DNA of 64,000 nucleotides from an uncultured Sphaerochaeta sp. (GCF_963667405.1 NZ_OY763408.1:496001-560000), one strand, 5' to 3'. Positions 33,156-42,379 are shown, numbered from the stretch's first letter. Notes: generated by a model not told the origin, from the sequence alone. A program made the numbers and translations.

Positions 33156-35913
33156 GCAGCTGTGCCTGAGCAACAGTATTCAAACGATATTCAAATTTTT
33201 TTTCTTGTATTGATTCTGCCCACTTAATCTTCGGAAATCCTACAGTAAGGGCCCAGATGGGTTTCCCTTCCATGAATAATTCATTCGAATTGAAATTTTT
33301 GGCAGGATGACGGCCTATGTTAAGAGGATAAAGCAACAAGATAGGTTTTCGTTCTGATACTAGATATGCTTTATTATCTGAATTAGACAGATAGCCGTTC
33401 ATATCTTTCTTTACATCCCGAATCTGAGTAGAGGACAGACCTATTTTAAAATCGCCACTAGAAATAACTGTTACATGGTGTCCATTAACGAATATGTACT
33501 CTCCATTCTCAACTCCTGAACGATAACTAAGATTTACAGTACTGATATCTCCACTGGTTTTTACATCAATTGCTCCATTTTCATCTTTCTTAAGAGATAC
33601 TACTGCAACATCCCAGAAAGCCTCTTCATAATCGTTTGCGATATATGACGCGAGCTCTGATAATTTGAATCCTTGGTTAACAATTCCAGCAGAAAATTTT
33701 CTCAATAGTGATACAACTGCTTCTTTCTTAATCCCCTGCCAAAGGCAATTATGAGATGCATTAAAAGCGCTTGCGTTGTTAACAGGTGCATTAAGGCCGC
33801 GAATGAAATTCTTAATAAGGAGGGTGTTTCTTTCATTCTTTATAGGGTCTTTTGGAAGACGGGCTGTTGAGAAAAATTCTCCTGAGATAGAAACGGCTTC
33901 CGGTGGATTTTTGGCGACCAAAGTATTTTGCATCTTACTCAACGCAGTAATGATGAGCTTTGTATCTGGCATTTGCATAACAGCAAGGCCAAAATCTGAA
34001 GGCTTTCTGTTCTTATCTTTATGCATCTCAATAATCTGACGCTCTAGATCTTGAGTGGCTTCCGTTATAAAAGTGTACCAATCAATTGAATCTTCCGCCA
34101 TCCAAACTTTAAAAATCTCAATGTAGCTATTTCGATATCCAAACCATCTTCCCATCTGCAATAGAGTATCATAAGCTAGAGAATTACGATAAATGTAGCT
34201 TACAAGCAACCCTTCTAAGGTCAATCCTCTTGATAGGCAAAACCCACCGATTGCAATAACTCTATCACCATCCGAATATGCATCATAATCAAGACTCTCA
34301 TCACCTCTTTTGGTATTTACTACTACTGTGTGAACCTTAGGAATGGTTTCCAATAAATGCGAGCTGAATTCATTCCAAGATAGCATTACCTTATGTTCGA
34401 TATCGTATTCTTTCCATATTCTGAATAACTCATGGAATTCCCCACTCAAAGCATTGGTGGCATAGTTTGGAGAACCTGCATACATCGAGATGGCTGGTTT
34501 TAATTCATTTTCCAGCCATTCTTGTACAACGTCATAGAGTTCTTGTTGCCGCTTAATAAAGCGAGTAACGTTTATCATCATTGTTCGATGCTTGTTAACG
34601 CCAGGAAGAAAATCCATAGCATTCTGGGCAACGAGAAAATATCTTATAGCTTTGATCATGGAGGTTGGCAAATCATCAAATTCTTTAATGGCAAAATTCA
34701 CAAAATCCTTTTTCTTTGATTTCGCATTCAGATTCTTATGCCCAAAACAATAGGTATTCCTCATTTCAGAATTCTTAATGGGAACAATAACTTCTGGATG
34801 TTCACCACACCTGCTTCCAAACATTCGATCTGCTCCGTAATAGGTAACAGGAGGAGAGATCAGGAAAATATAATCTGATGGAAACAAATCTTTCTTATTG
34901 TCAGCATTAATAAAAATATTGGCATAGGGCGTAGCTGTAACAGCTAAATATGAAGGTCGAGCAAAAATGCTTAGCAACTTATTTATTCCAGCATTAATTG
35001 CTGTTGGGTTTTCCTCTTTCGAATGAGTATTTACAGACGCATAATCAGCTTCATCATCAACAATTAATAATGACATGTTTATTAATCCATCGACCTTCTG
35101 CATTGATTCCTCAAAGCTTTTTGCTAAAAGTTCTAGCACTGTTTTGTTCTTCTTAATAACGAATAACGCAATTGAATTTTGTGTGTATCCAACAGTCATA
35201 GTTTGGAATGCACTACTATTAAAGTCCTTCAAAGCAGAAGTTAAGGACAGTGGCCTTTGTATTGGGTCTGAAGTTGGAATATTTTCAACACTAATAAACG
35301 TAGTTTTTAGTTTTGCTTTTGTATATCCAACGAATTCCTGATCAAGCCGAAACTGTGTTTGAATACGGAGTTTTTCTGTACCGCCGGCGAGTACAACAAT
35401 GACTTGGTAACCAATATCTGCTGCACGATTAATTACCGCAGTATAGTTTGCAGTTTTTCCTGCTTGTACTTCACCAATAAGAAGTCCTTTTCTGGGAATA
35501 GACCATTTCCCTTCAATACGAGGATTCCCCAGCAATGTAGTTACTTCTAAACTTGTCCTATTTAGTTCATTGATAGTTTCTTCTGACCAATGTTTGATTC
35601 TTTTCAGATATTCAAAATATCTATCAGAACGAAGAAATTGAAAATTTGATTTTGCAAGCCATTCTTCATCAAAATCTTCAGTCCTATCAATAAGAGCTAC
35701 AGAAGGGGCCATATCGAAAAGAATTTCATCAAACAATTCACGTTCTATAAATTCTCTTTCAAGTTCAGTTTCCTTTGGAAAACCGAAACTGTACCGTACA
35801 GAACCAAAAAAAATATCAGTGGCATTGAGCAATTCTTGTTTATTCTTTGGTTGTTTCCTTTTGCAAAACAACAATGCAGTGGTCTTCATATCTCGTAGCG
35901 TCATGTCGTCCAT
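33130..35913 (-). CDS. Z1-domain superfamily 2 helicase-like ATPase, defence operon gene 4
   Basis: A 927-residue ATPase. Motif I is GLLIGEVQAGKTANYTAVI; motif II LLIVDDEADYAS; motif III LAVTATPYANIFIN; and the late motifs are in AIGGFCLSRGLTLEGLLVSY and QMGRWFGYRN. The Z1 domain, between and after these, is typical of MutL/MORC-associated defence loci. It would act as DNA translocase or remodeller for the neighbouring nuclease proteins. The start ATG is three bases from the end of the GHKL ATPase gene and the stop lies inside the DUF4420 gene, showing tight coupling. Confidence 0.9.
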   Translation of the reverse strand: MDDMTLRDMKTTALLFCKRKQPKNKQELLNATDIFFGSVRYSFGFPKETELEREFIERELFDEILFDMAPSVALIDRTEDFDEEWLAKSNFQFLRSDRYFEYLKRIKHWSEETINELNRTSLEVTTLLGNPRIEGKWSIPRKGLLIGEVQAGKTANYTAVINRAADIGYQVIVVLAGGTEKLRIQTQFRLDQEFVGYTKAKLKTTFISVENIPTSDPIQRPLSLTSALKDFNSSAFQTMTVGYTQNSIALFVIKKNKTVLELLAKSFEESMQKVDGLINMSLLIVDDEADYASVNTHSKEENPTAINAGINKLLSIFARPSYLAVTATPYANIFINADNKKDLFPSDYIFLISPPVTYYGADRMFGSRCGEHPEVIVPIKNSEMRNTYCFGHKNLNAKSKKKDFVNFAIKEFDDLPTSMIKAIRYFLVAQNAMDFLPGVNKHRTMMINVTRFIKRQQELYDVVQEWLENELKPAISMYAGSPNYATNALSGEFHELFRIWKEYDIEHKVMLSWNEFSSHLLETIPKVHTVVVNTKRGDESLDYDAYSDGDRVIAIGGFCLSRGLTLEGLLVSYIYRNSLAYDTLLQMGRWFGYRNSYIEIFKVWMAEDSIDWYTFITEATQDLERQIIEMHKDKNRKPSDFGLAVMQMPDTKLIITALSKMQNTLVAKNPPEAVSISGEFFSTARLPKDPIKNERNTLLIKNFIRGLNAPVNNASAFNASHNCLWQGIKKEAVVSLLRKFSAGIVNQGFKLSELASYIANDYEEAFWDVAVVSLKKDENGAIDVKTSGDISTVNLSYRSGVENGEYIFVNGHHVTVISSGDFKIGLSSTQIRDVKKDMNGYLSNSDNKAYLVSERKPILLLYPLNIGRHPAKNFNSNELFMEGKPIWALTVGFPKIKWAESIQEKKFEYRLNTVAQAQLHVEDESEV

Positions 35914-35916
35914 TTT

Positions 35917-37368
35917 CTACTTCCTTAGCTTCTTCAGCACTTCAGGGTATACTGAAAAAAGTTCCGTCTTTTTTAAATCTTCAAGAGTAAACCCAGCGGA
36001 AAGCAGAGTTAGTGCCCTACTTGAAATATCATCATCTGAATACATATCACATTCAATCTCATTTTCAATTGTGATGTCCTTTTGTAAATCGACCTGCATT
36101 TGCCCAACAGGGAAAAATGTAGCAATATCTTTCAGAATTCCTCTAAAAGATTTTTTTTGTGAATCAGACAATTGATTAAGAAAACACTTCAATTGTGGAT
36201 GTTCCACATTCACTTCATATTTCACTCCATTAGGTGTACTCATTCGATTCCAATAAGGCACCAGATCTTTTCTTCTGCGTGAAACACGTTTTGAGAAGGT
36301 CTGTATACTCAATTCCAAATTGTGATCCAGAATACTCTTAAGTTCTCTCCTAATAGCAGCGGGTGGTGTTGCCGTGGATTTTTTTATATCAAGCGACCAT
36401 TCATGGTCGATTGAATTTGGAAGATCGATTTGAATCCTGCATAGTTTTGTTCTGTCAAGTTTTGGGGCTAATCTAAACCAGGTGCCCCATACTATGAGAC
36501 GTTTGTTTCGGTATACATAAAAACCTTGAGTATCAATGAATGAACTACCAAAGAATGTAAGATGTTCAATATCAGCATGGTTAAGAGCATTTGGATGTAA
36601 CAGTTTGTGTGGAGTAACCATCAATGAAGAGGTTTTTACTTGTATGGTGATAGGTTCTGAAATGCCAGGAATTTTTCCCCGCAGAAATGGATCATTTGGC
36701 TTAAGATTGTTTCCATTTAAACTCATTGAGAGCTTTGTCAATCCGAATTCGCCCTCCAAATATCTGTGAAATATCAATTCCAAATGTTTCTTTACTGAAT
36801 CCAACATTTTTACAAAAACATTCTGTATTTCACTAGTCTGTGCCTGAATCCTATCAAAATCCTGCCAGACTACAACAGTCCCAGAATTGTTCAAGTGTAA
36901 CGGAGTGTTTACTAATATTTTGCGGCATTCATCTTCGGGGATTACCAAATACCGCCATTCATTTGTTTTCTCGATTTGGTCAAGAGACCAACAGCCTCCA
37001 AGAATCTTCCCCTGCTGTTTTGTAATTACTGTAAGAGTCCTGCATTGAGAAAGAGATGCCGTTTTCAATCCCAGTCCATATCTTCCTAAATCTGATTCAG
37101 AACGTTTCGATAAAAAACCGTTCTTACCCCCAAAGGTCATGGCATTATCAAGTTCTACTTGATTCATACCTTTACCGTTGTCACAGATATAAAGAATGGG
37201 GTCATAACTTGGAGGAGCTAACAAATCAATGTTACTTGCCTGTGCAGATATACTATTGTCAATAATATCCGCAACAGCAGCCTCTATTGAGTATCCGATA
37301 GAGCGATTTGAATTGATCATATTGAACGCAGAAGGAAGAACTTCCCTCGAGTTTTGTGTTAATATCAT
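35917..37368 (-). CDS. MORC/MutL-like GHKL ATPase, defence operon gene 3
   Basis: A 483-residue ATPase of the Hsp90/MutL fold. The N box is VADIIDNSISAQAS (Asn38), G1 is LYICDNGKGMN (Asp63), and the lid/G2 is LGRYGLGLKTASLSQCRTLTVIT. After the ATPase and S5-like region (to about 330) the rest is charged and unassigned. MORC-like ATPases of this kind are known from bacterial restriction-linked loci, where they are thought to clamp on DNA and signal to nucleases. It starts eight bases after the endonuclease gene and ends three bases before the Z1 gene. Confidence 0.88.
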   Translation of the reverse strand: MILTQNSREVLPSAFNMINSNRSIGYSIEAAVADIIDNSISAQASNIDLLAPPSYDPILYICDNGKGMNQVELDNAMTFGGKNGFLSKRSESDLGRYGLGLKTASLSQCRTLTVITKQQGKILGGCWSLDQIEKTNEWRYLVIPEDECRKILVNTPLHLNNSGTVVVWQDFDRIQAQTSEIQNVFVKMLDSVKKHLELIFHRYLEGEFGLTKLSMSLNGNNLKPNDPFLRGKIPGISEPITIQVKTSSLMVTPHKLLHPNALNHADIEHLTFFGSSFIDTQGFYVYRNKRLIVWGTWFRLAPKLDRTKLCRIQIDLPNSIDHEWSLDIKKSTATPPAAIRRELKSILDHNLELSIQTFSKRVSRRRKDLVPYWNRMSTPNGVKYEVNVEHPQLKCFLNQLSDSQKKSFRGILKDIATFFPVGQMQVDLQKDITIENEIECDMYSDDDISSRALTLLSAGFTLEDLKKTELFSVYPEVLKKLRK

Positions 37369-37376
37369 AATAATAA

Positions 37377-39032
37377 TTATAACATGGCTATATCATCTCC
37401 ATCAAAAAAAACACCTTTCTCAAAGAGATTTTTCTGCACAAATTCTGCATTGATTTCTGTACCTAAGCGTTTTCGCAAGGAAAGTAGGCCTTGGGCGGTT
37501 ATAGCACTGATTGCAATATGGACTTTCTCAGATAATTGCTTTAATGCTGTGTCAACGTCACCACAAAAACCTCCAGCAATGTAGAGATAGTATTTGAGTT
37601 GATGATTAGGTGGCGATATCTCTGCAAAGCTAGGAACATAGGTATTTACCATTTTGAGCATATCTGTATGCTCAAAAGAATATTTATATGTTGCCTTCAC
37701 CTCAGCAAATCCACTTTCAAGACTTCCTGAGCGTTGGATAAGTACATCGGTGTAGTTCCCGCGCCAATTATTCTTGGATATCTTTCTTCCAATCCAAATA
37801 GATTCATCAAAACCTAACTGGATAAGAAGATTGGTTGTGGCTTTTTCAAATTCATTTGACTTTTTCCCACCAGAATAAGCATATTCAAGATAAATATTGT
37901 CTTCTAGAGAGTTCTTTTTTTTCTGTAATGGTGCAATTACAGTAGAGATATCTTCATTTCTAAATCCATATCCGTTCAGCGAACTAATAAACTCAGCAAC
38001 TTCATCCCCCATAAATGGGTTTTTATTAATGTAGTCAACATACTTGATCTGGATAAGAGTCTCAGCACCCGAAAGCTTCTTTGGCGATGTGTCCTCATCT
38101 CGACGGGTATCTTTTGCATTAAGATATCGGCCATAAGCTCTCTGAAAAGATTCATTGTTTTCAGGATTATCAATAAACCTATTTCCCTCTTGTACGATTA
38201 AAGCACTAATCCACGCTTTATAATTTGGATTAATGCTAAAAGAAATTCTTCCTAGGTCATCGGGACTACTATTTTGAATAATCAAATCTGCTGCTGAAAG
38301 AAAATTCCTGCCAGTGTTTGCAATATCCTTCAAATTGCTTAAGGCTTTATTGATATCAGAACTGGTAGATCGTGGAGTGTACATATCCGTTGCAGGATTG
38401 TTCATAACATCAAGGATGTCTTCTCCTGATCGCAATCTGAGAATTAGATTCACACAATAATCAAAGCACTTGTTAGAATGCCCATACATAACAGGAATTT
38501 GAATTTCGTAATCAGAAAGATGTCCTCCTAGCCGCTCATCCATCATCAACTGAAGAAGAAACTGCATCGGCTTTATTTGTATTCGCCCATCAATTTGAAC
38601 GTTCCTATTTCGACTGTATACTGAAGGATACTGGTAGCGTAAAAGAGAGTATTGCAAAACCTTCAACGGGTTTTCACTGTTTATCATTGCTTCCCCAGCA
38701 ATGGTCAATCCAAAATTACTTTCACCAGTGCCATTTCCGCTATCCTTCTTGCGGTAGAGGAAACCTAACGATTCCATTTGAGCGTAATATGTGCGCATGC
38801 CCCCTGATTTGGTATCTCTTATGTCAGCCTTGCGTTTTAGACCCAATTCACTCAGAAGACTATACATAGTCATCTGTGTTGCTTGTGAGCCAATATCTTC
38901 AGTCTTTCCAACTTGCATAATAACCTTTAGAATCTGAGAAAGTTTCCAAGGGTAGATGCTTCGAATATTCCGTGAGAACATCCAAAGTCTTCGGGAATTG
39001 GCGTCAAAGTTAAGCAAGCATCCATCGCTCAT
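37377..39032 (-). CDS. FokI/AlwI-like type IIS restriction endonuclease, defence operon gene 2
   Basis: A 551-residue protein. The C-terminal domain (about 390-551) has a PD-(D/E)XK site: helix NEFEKATTNLLIQLGF, Asp429 in NYTDVLIQ and Glu444-Val-Lys446 in GFAEVKATYKY. After it comes YYLYIAGGFCGDVDTALKQL, which follows the pattern of the FokI cleavage domain after its catalytic Lys. The N-terminal 200 residues look like winged-helix recognition modules (TMYSLLSELGLKRKADIRD, GMRTYYAQMESLGFLYRK, then FGLTIAG). I infer a shifted-cleavage restriction enzyme paired with the methyltransferase, whose stop it overlaps by four bases. No specific known enzyme is recognised; a fold comparison would confirm this. 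Confidence 0.7.
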   Translation of the reverse strand: MSDGCLLNFDANSRRLWMFSRNIRSIYPWKLSQILKVIMQVGKTEDIGSQATQMTMYSLLSELGLKRKADIRDTKSGGMRTYYAQMESLGFLYRKKDSGNGTGESNFGLTIAGEAMINSENPLKVLQYSLLRYQYPSVYSRNRNVQIDGRIQIKPMQFLLQLMMDERLGGHLSDYEIQIPVMYGHSNKCFDYCVNLILRLRSGEDILDVMNNPATDMYTPRSTSSDINKALSNLKDIANTGRNFLSAADLIIQNSSPDDLGRISFSINPNYKAWISALIVQEGNRFIDNPENNESFQRAYGRYLNAKDTRRDEDTSPKKLSGAETLIQIKYVDYINKNPFMGDEVAEFISSLNGYGFRNEDISTVIAPLQKKKNSLEDNIYLEYAYSGGKKSNEFEKATTNLLIQLGFDESIWIGRKISKNNWRGNYTDVLIQRSGSLESGFAEVKATYKYSFEHTDMLKMVNTYVPSFAEISPPNHQLKYYLYIAGGFCGDVDTALKQLSEKVHIAISAITAQGLLSLRKRLGTEINAEFVQKNLFEKGVFFDGDDIAML

Positions 39033-40318
39033 CTTACTGGATCTCCTTTAGGCAAAATATTGCATGGTATAGATGGATACTCTATTCCTGCAAATGTCTT
39101 CAAAATTGCTTCAAAAATTATCTTAGCACCTCTACAAGGAACAGCCATACCGATTTGTTTGCGAACCTTTTCTTTTGATCCTTCAAATATATAGTCATCG
39201 GGGAACGTTTGAAGCCTTGCTCTTTCACGGTTTGTTAATGCACGAGGTTCCTCCCAATGGTAAATATGTGTTCCGCCTCCACCGGAGCCTGTAACCGTAT
39301 AAGCAGGTCTTGAAGGGTCCAGCCTTTTATAAATCTGGCTAATTTTTGCTCCTTTTACATTCAATTGCAGATCTGGTGGGAGATTTGCATTAAAAGCATT
39401 CTGACCCGGTTTGATGTGTTTCAGTCGTTCAACTACTTTTTCTGATTGCATAGTCCTTTCATTGTTTGGAGCGTCTTTTGGGATAGGAGGACATTCGATA
39501 GCTGTTTTGCATGTTACATCAGCATTTATATAGGGTTCTGTTGAGGGTACCTTATACTCATAAGGAAGGTCCTCTCTGATTCCAATAATAATAATTCTAT
39601 GTCTCATTTGAGGAATACCATATTCCTCAAACTTGTAAAGATTCGGATAGAGACGATAACCGCATGCGCGCAAATCATCAAGGATTTTTTTAAAGGTTGA
39701 ACCTTCGTTTGCTGCTGCCAATCCTCCAACATTCTCAGCAAGAAACCATTTCGGATGATATGTGTTGAGAGCCTTAACCCCGTATGTATAGAGAGGTCCG
39801 AATTCTCCATGAAGGCCTTTCTTTTCTCCAACATTTGAAAAGTCATTACAAGGAAAGCCAAAAGCTAGGGCATCGATAGTACCTAACTTTTCAATATCCA
39901 ATGTACGCACATCATGACATATTACTGATTCAGGTTTATCTGGACATATGTTTCGAATATAGGTATTACAGGTGTCTTGATCAAAATCATTAGCCCAGGC
40001 ATGTTCTATTCGCACTCCCGGAACATTTGCTCTTTGATACCCGTTAGCTAACCCTCCCGGGCCGCAAAACAACTCTCCCATACGAAATACAGTTTCTGCC
40101 TTCTCTAGTTCAGGGGCTGAAAAGTTCCAAACAAACTGTGCTCCCAATGCTTTTGCAATTCCATCAAGTTGTGCAACTGTAAAATTCCCACGGCGGAGTT
40201 TGTTATAAAAATTCTGAGGAGTCATATTAAGACGTGATGCTAATTCAGCATTGCTGACGTGCATCAGTTTGCATAATTCTTTGATCTTTTCGGCAGTGAT
40301 GATTTTATCTTCTTTCAT
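39029..40318 (-). CDS. C5-cytosine DNA methyltransferase with N-terminal HTH, defence operon gene 1
   Basis: A 429-residue modification enzyme. Residues 10-65 form a Cro/C1-type helix-turn-helix (SNAELASRLNMTPQNFYNKLRR). The methylase motifs follow in order: FCGPGG (84-89), GFPCNDFSN with catalytic Cys157, ENVGG (195), QMRHRIIIIG, ALTNRERARLQTFPD and QIGMAVP. The HTH fits autoregulation through the palindrome just upstream at 40348-40365, as in methyltransferases that repress their own promoter. It is the first gene of the operon and protects host DNA from the endonuclease next to it. The ATG follows GAAGGAATCA. Confidence 0.92.
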   Translation of the reverse strand: MKEDKIITAEKIKELCKLMHVSNAELASRLNMTPQNFYNKLRRGNFTVAQLDGIAKALGAQFVWNFSAPELEKAETVFRMGELFCGPGGLANGYQRANVPGVRIEHAWANDFDQDTCNTYIRNICPDKPESVICHDVRTLDIEKLGTIDALAFGFPCNDFSNVGEKKGLHGEFGPLYTYGVKALNTYHPKWFLAENVGGLAAANEGSTFKKILDDLRACGYRLYPNLYKFEEYGIPQMRHRIIIIGIREDLPYEYKVPSTEPYINADVTCKTAIECPPIPKDAPNNERTMQSEKVVERLKHIKPGQNAFNANLPPDLQLNVKGAKISQIYKRLDPSRPAYTVTGSGGGGTHIYHWEEPRALTNRERARLQTFPDDYIFEGSKEKVRKQIGMAVPCRGAKIIFEAILKTFAGIEYPSIPCNILPKGDPVR

Positions 40319-40640
40319 TGATTCCTTCTACAAAATACTCATGTATCATACACTAAAAAGTGTATTTATCTACCAGAGAATTGCAATGATTCAACTATAT
40401 TTATGCTTTTTTAAACAAAACGTAGCAAAATAATTTTTACCTAAGAAATAAGGAACCCCTTTGTATATTTGCATCCAGGAAAATAGCCAAAGAGGTTGAG
40501 CCTCATTAATTTATTAGGTGACTATTCGGAGAAGTGTCATCTGCCAAGAACTACGGGAAGCCATTAATCTCTATTACAAAATATATTACTTTTCTTGACG
40601 AATGCTCCCTCCTCGTTCATACAAATAGGAGGAGCCAGCC
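40319..40640. other. Island right flank and upstream region of the split nitroreductase gene
   Basis: No gene. Besides the defence-operon promoter, it contains the likely right border of the island (composition rises after about 40590) and a plus-strand promoter for the nitroreductase, TTGACG (40595-40600)-N17-CATACA (40618-40623). GCTCCCTCCT / AGGAGGAGC form an imperfect dyad near 40605-40636. No copy of the tRNA-Phe 3' end was found here, so the right attachment site is not defined. Confidence 0.45.
40348..40394 (-). promoter_or_regulatory. Defence-operon promoter with overlapping operator
   Basis: Minus strand TTGAAT (40394-40389), 16-base spacer, TAGATA (40372-40367). The perfect inverted repeat ATACACT-TTTT-AGTGTAT (40365-40348) covers the expected transcript start, ideal for repression. 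The N-terminal HTH of the methyltransferase is the natural candidate to bind it. Confidence 0.6.
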
Positions 40641-40660
40641 ATGCAAGAACTCTATCCCTA
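40641..40660 (+). pseudogene. 5' fragment of nitroreductase gene, cut by the IS
   Basis: ATG 40641, preceded by AGGAGGAGCCAGCC, encodes MQELYP up to the insertion point; the last seven bases are the left target duplication. Joined to 42462 the frame continues without a break. Confidence 0.85.
40654..40660. repeat. Left 7-bp target-site duplication (ATCCCTA)
   Basis: Identical to 42455-42461, directly outside the inverted repeats. Confidence 0.88.
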
Positions 40661-40689
40661 CTCAAATTCCCGACCCAATTATAACTAGG
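40661..40689 (+). repeat. Left terminal inverted repeat of the IS
   Basis: Pairs with 42426-42454; mismatches only at repeat positions 13, 16 and 24. Confidence 0.9.
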
Positions 40690-42343
40690 TCTCGTCCTCT
40701 TCCTGTTCGCTATCATCTTCAGGCTTATTGAACTCCTCGACATTCAAAGTCTCACCCTTCCAATGGTACTCGATTTTCAGGAGGTCGAAGATCAGCCTTT
40801 GTGCCTTGGTGGGTACTGTCCACAGGTCCTTATAGGTACCGGTGAAGTGAATCCTTGAATAGGTGGAAACCTTGTTCAGCATGTCCTTGGAGTCCCAGTA
40901 CTTCCTATCCCTCGGCTTGATGGCCGAGACCTTGCCTCTCAGATCATTGAGCAGGATGAGGGTGATGAAGTTGACGAACAGTCTGCCCTTCATGGTTTTC
41001 TCACCATGAACGTTGAGCCTATTGCAGTCCAGCAGGTTCTTCATGTCGTCGAAGTGGAACTCGATATCGCACCTTCGGTTGTAGTGCTCCAAGGCCTTGG
41101 ATGCATCTTTTTCCGCATTGGTGAGGATGATCCAGAACCCGCTGTAGCCGTTGATGTAGGAAGTGACGGCCTCCTCGTTCAGGCTGACCTTTCTTCCCCG
41201 CTTGGGCGTCTCCTTGACGGTGAAGTACGTCTCGTACAGGCCTTTGTTCCTTTCGACGATATTCCCGCTTGCAAGCTCCTCCTCGCACTTTCGCAGCCTG
41301 AGCATCAGCGATGCGATGTCCTGTTCCTTCCTGACGGGGTCGAAGTAGACATGCCGCCAGGTCCTGCCGTAGGACTCGGTCTTGTAGTCGGTGACACCGT
41401 AGATGTAGGACTTGTCATCCTCTGGGTTCCTGATGATGTTAGCCGGTCTTCTGATGGAGTCCCTGACCTTGTCGATCAATTCCTTCTGCCACTTGAGGCT
41501 GGATGGTACGGGGATGGTGAACTTCTGTCCCTTTCCTGCAATATTTCTGAGATTGGCTTCACTGTAGAAGCCTCTGTCGCCAACCAGGTTTATGTCCTTC
41601 ACATCGAGCTTTTCCAAGCTGCCCAGCACATGGTCGAGGACGATGGAATCGGACATGCTGCCGGGCAGTTCCGAGTACCAGAGTGGGACGTTCGACGAGT
41701 GGGAACTGAGCAGTCCGAGATTGATCTGCCTCAGGTTCTCGTGGTCGCGGTTGTACCCCCGTTCCACATATGTATTGGTTTTACCATATGAGGATATGCT
41801 GGTGATATCGAACAGCAGTGCCTTTTTCTTCGCCTGTCTGTTGATCCAAAGCTTGAAGAAGGTGTTGCGCCTGTCGTCGGACAGGGAGGCGAGCAGCTCG
41901 CTGATGCGCTGCGAGCAAAGGGCGCTGCCGTTGAAACCCCGGTCATCCAGCCAGTCCTCGGCTCTGCTGAGGGCTTTGCCCTCGCAGACGCTGTACCTTG
42001 CAAGCTTGAGGATGGCATCGGCGTCATCGGATCCGAAGGCTTCCTTCAGAACTGGTTTGATGCCGGTATCCTTGACCACCTTGTCCATGATGAGGTTCTG
42101 TCCCATCAGCGTGGTCTTGGAGACAAGCGGATTCTCGGCCTTGACGGCTTCCTTCCTTGCCAGATAGTACTCGTTGTATATCGCATCGCCGTCCGGACCG
42201 AGGCGGCCGATGCACTTGCGCTTGTGTTCGCCGCGCTTCTTCTCGCTGTTCCAGAAGGCTTGGTCCTCGTAGAGGTAGGTGACACCGTTCTTCTTGTTGG
42301 TGACACGGATGATTTTCGTCGGTTTTGCATTGGCATCTATCAT
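40685..42343 (-). CDS. IS1634-like DDE transposase
   Basis: A 552-residue transposase of the IS4 superfamily. The DDE residues are visible as Asp in LLFDITSISSYG, Asp in NLVGDRGFYSEANL and Glu in RRCDIEFHFDDMKNLLDC (the Y...R...E...K signature region). It starts ATG 42343, seven bases after a consensus -10 (TATAAT at 42356-42351) with GTGACA 17 bases further up, so it is probably translated from a leaderless transcript. A Glu/Asp-rich tail ends the protein. No frameshift or stop is seen, so it may be active. Confidence 0.93.
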   Translation of the reverse strand: MIDANAKPTKIIRVTNKKNGVTYLYEDQAFWNSEKKRGEHKRKCIGRLGPDGDAIYNEYYLARKEAVKAENPLVSKTTLMGQNLIMDKVVKDTGIKPVLKEAFGSDDADAILKLARYSVCEGKALSRAEDWLDDRGFNGSALCSQRISELLASLSDDRRNTFFKLWINRQAKKKALLFDITSISSYGKTNTYVERGYNRDHENLRQINLGLLSSHSSNVPLWYSELPGSMSDSIVLDHVLGSLEKLDVKDINLVGDRGFYSEANLRNIAGKGQKFTIPVPSSLKWQKELIDKVRDSIRRPANIIRNPEDDKSYIYGVTDYKTESYGRTWRHVYFDPVRKEQDIASLMLRLRKCEEELASGNIVERNKGLYETYFTVKETPKRGRKVSLNEEAVTSYINGYSGFWIILTNAEKDASKALEHYNRRCDIEFHFDDMKNLLDCNRLNVHGEKTMKGRLFVNFITLILLNDLRGKVSAIKPRDRKYWDSKDMLNKVSTYSRIHFTGTYKDLWTVPTKAQRLIFDLLKIEYHWKGETLNVEEFNKPEDDSEQEEDET

Positions 42344-42350
42344 AGATACA

Positions 42351-42379
42351 ATTATACCTATGTTTTATGCTTTTGTCAC
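42351..42379 (-). promoter_or_regulatory. Transposase promoter
   Basis: Minus strand GTGACA (42379-42374)-N17-TATAAT (42356-42351), then seven bases to the ATG. Confidence 0.7.

Noticed and set aside
40441..40640. Right-hand attachment site (copy of the tRNA-Phe end) at the island border
   Set aside because: I compared the region by eye with the tRNA 3' half on both strands and found no match beyond a few bases.
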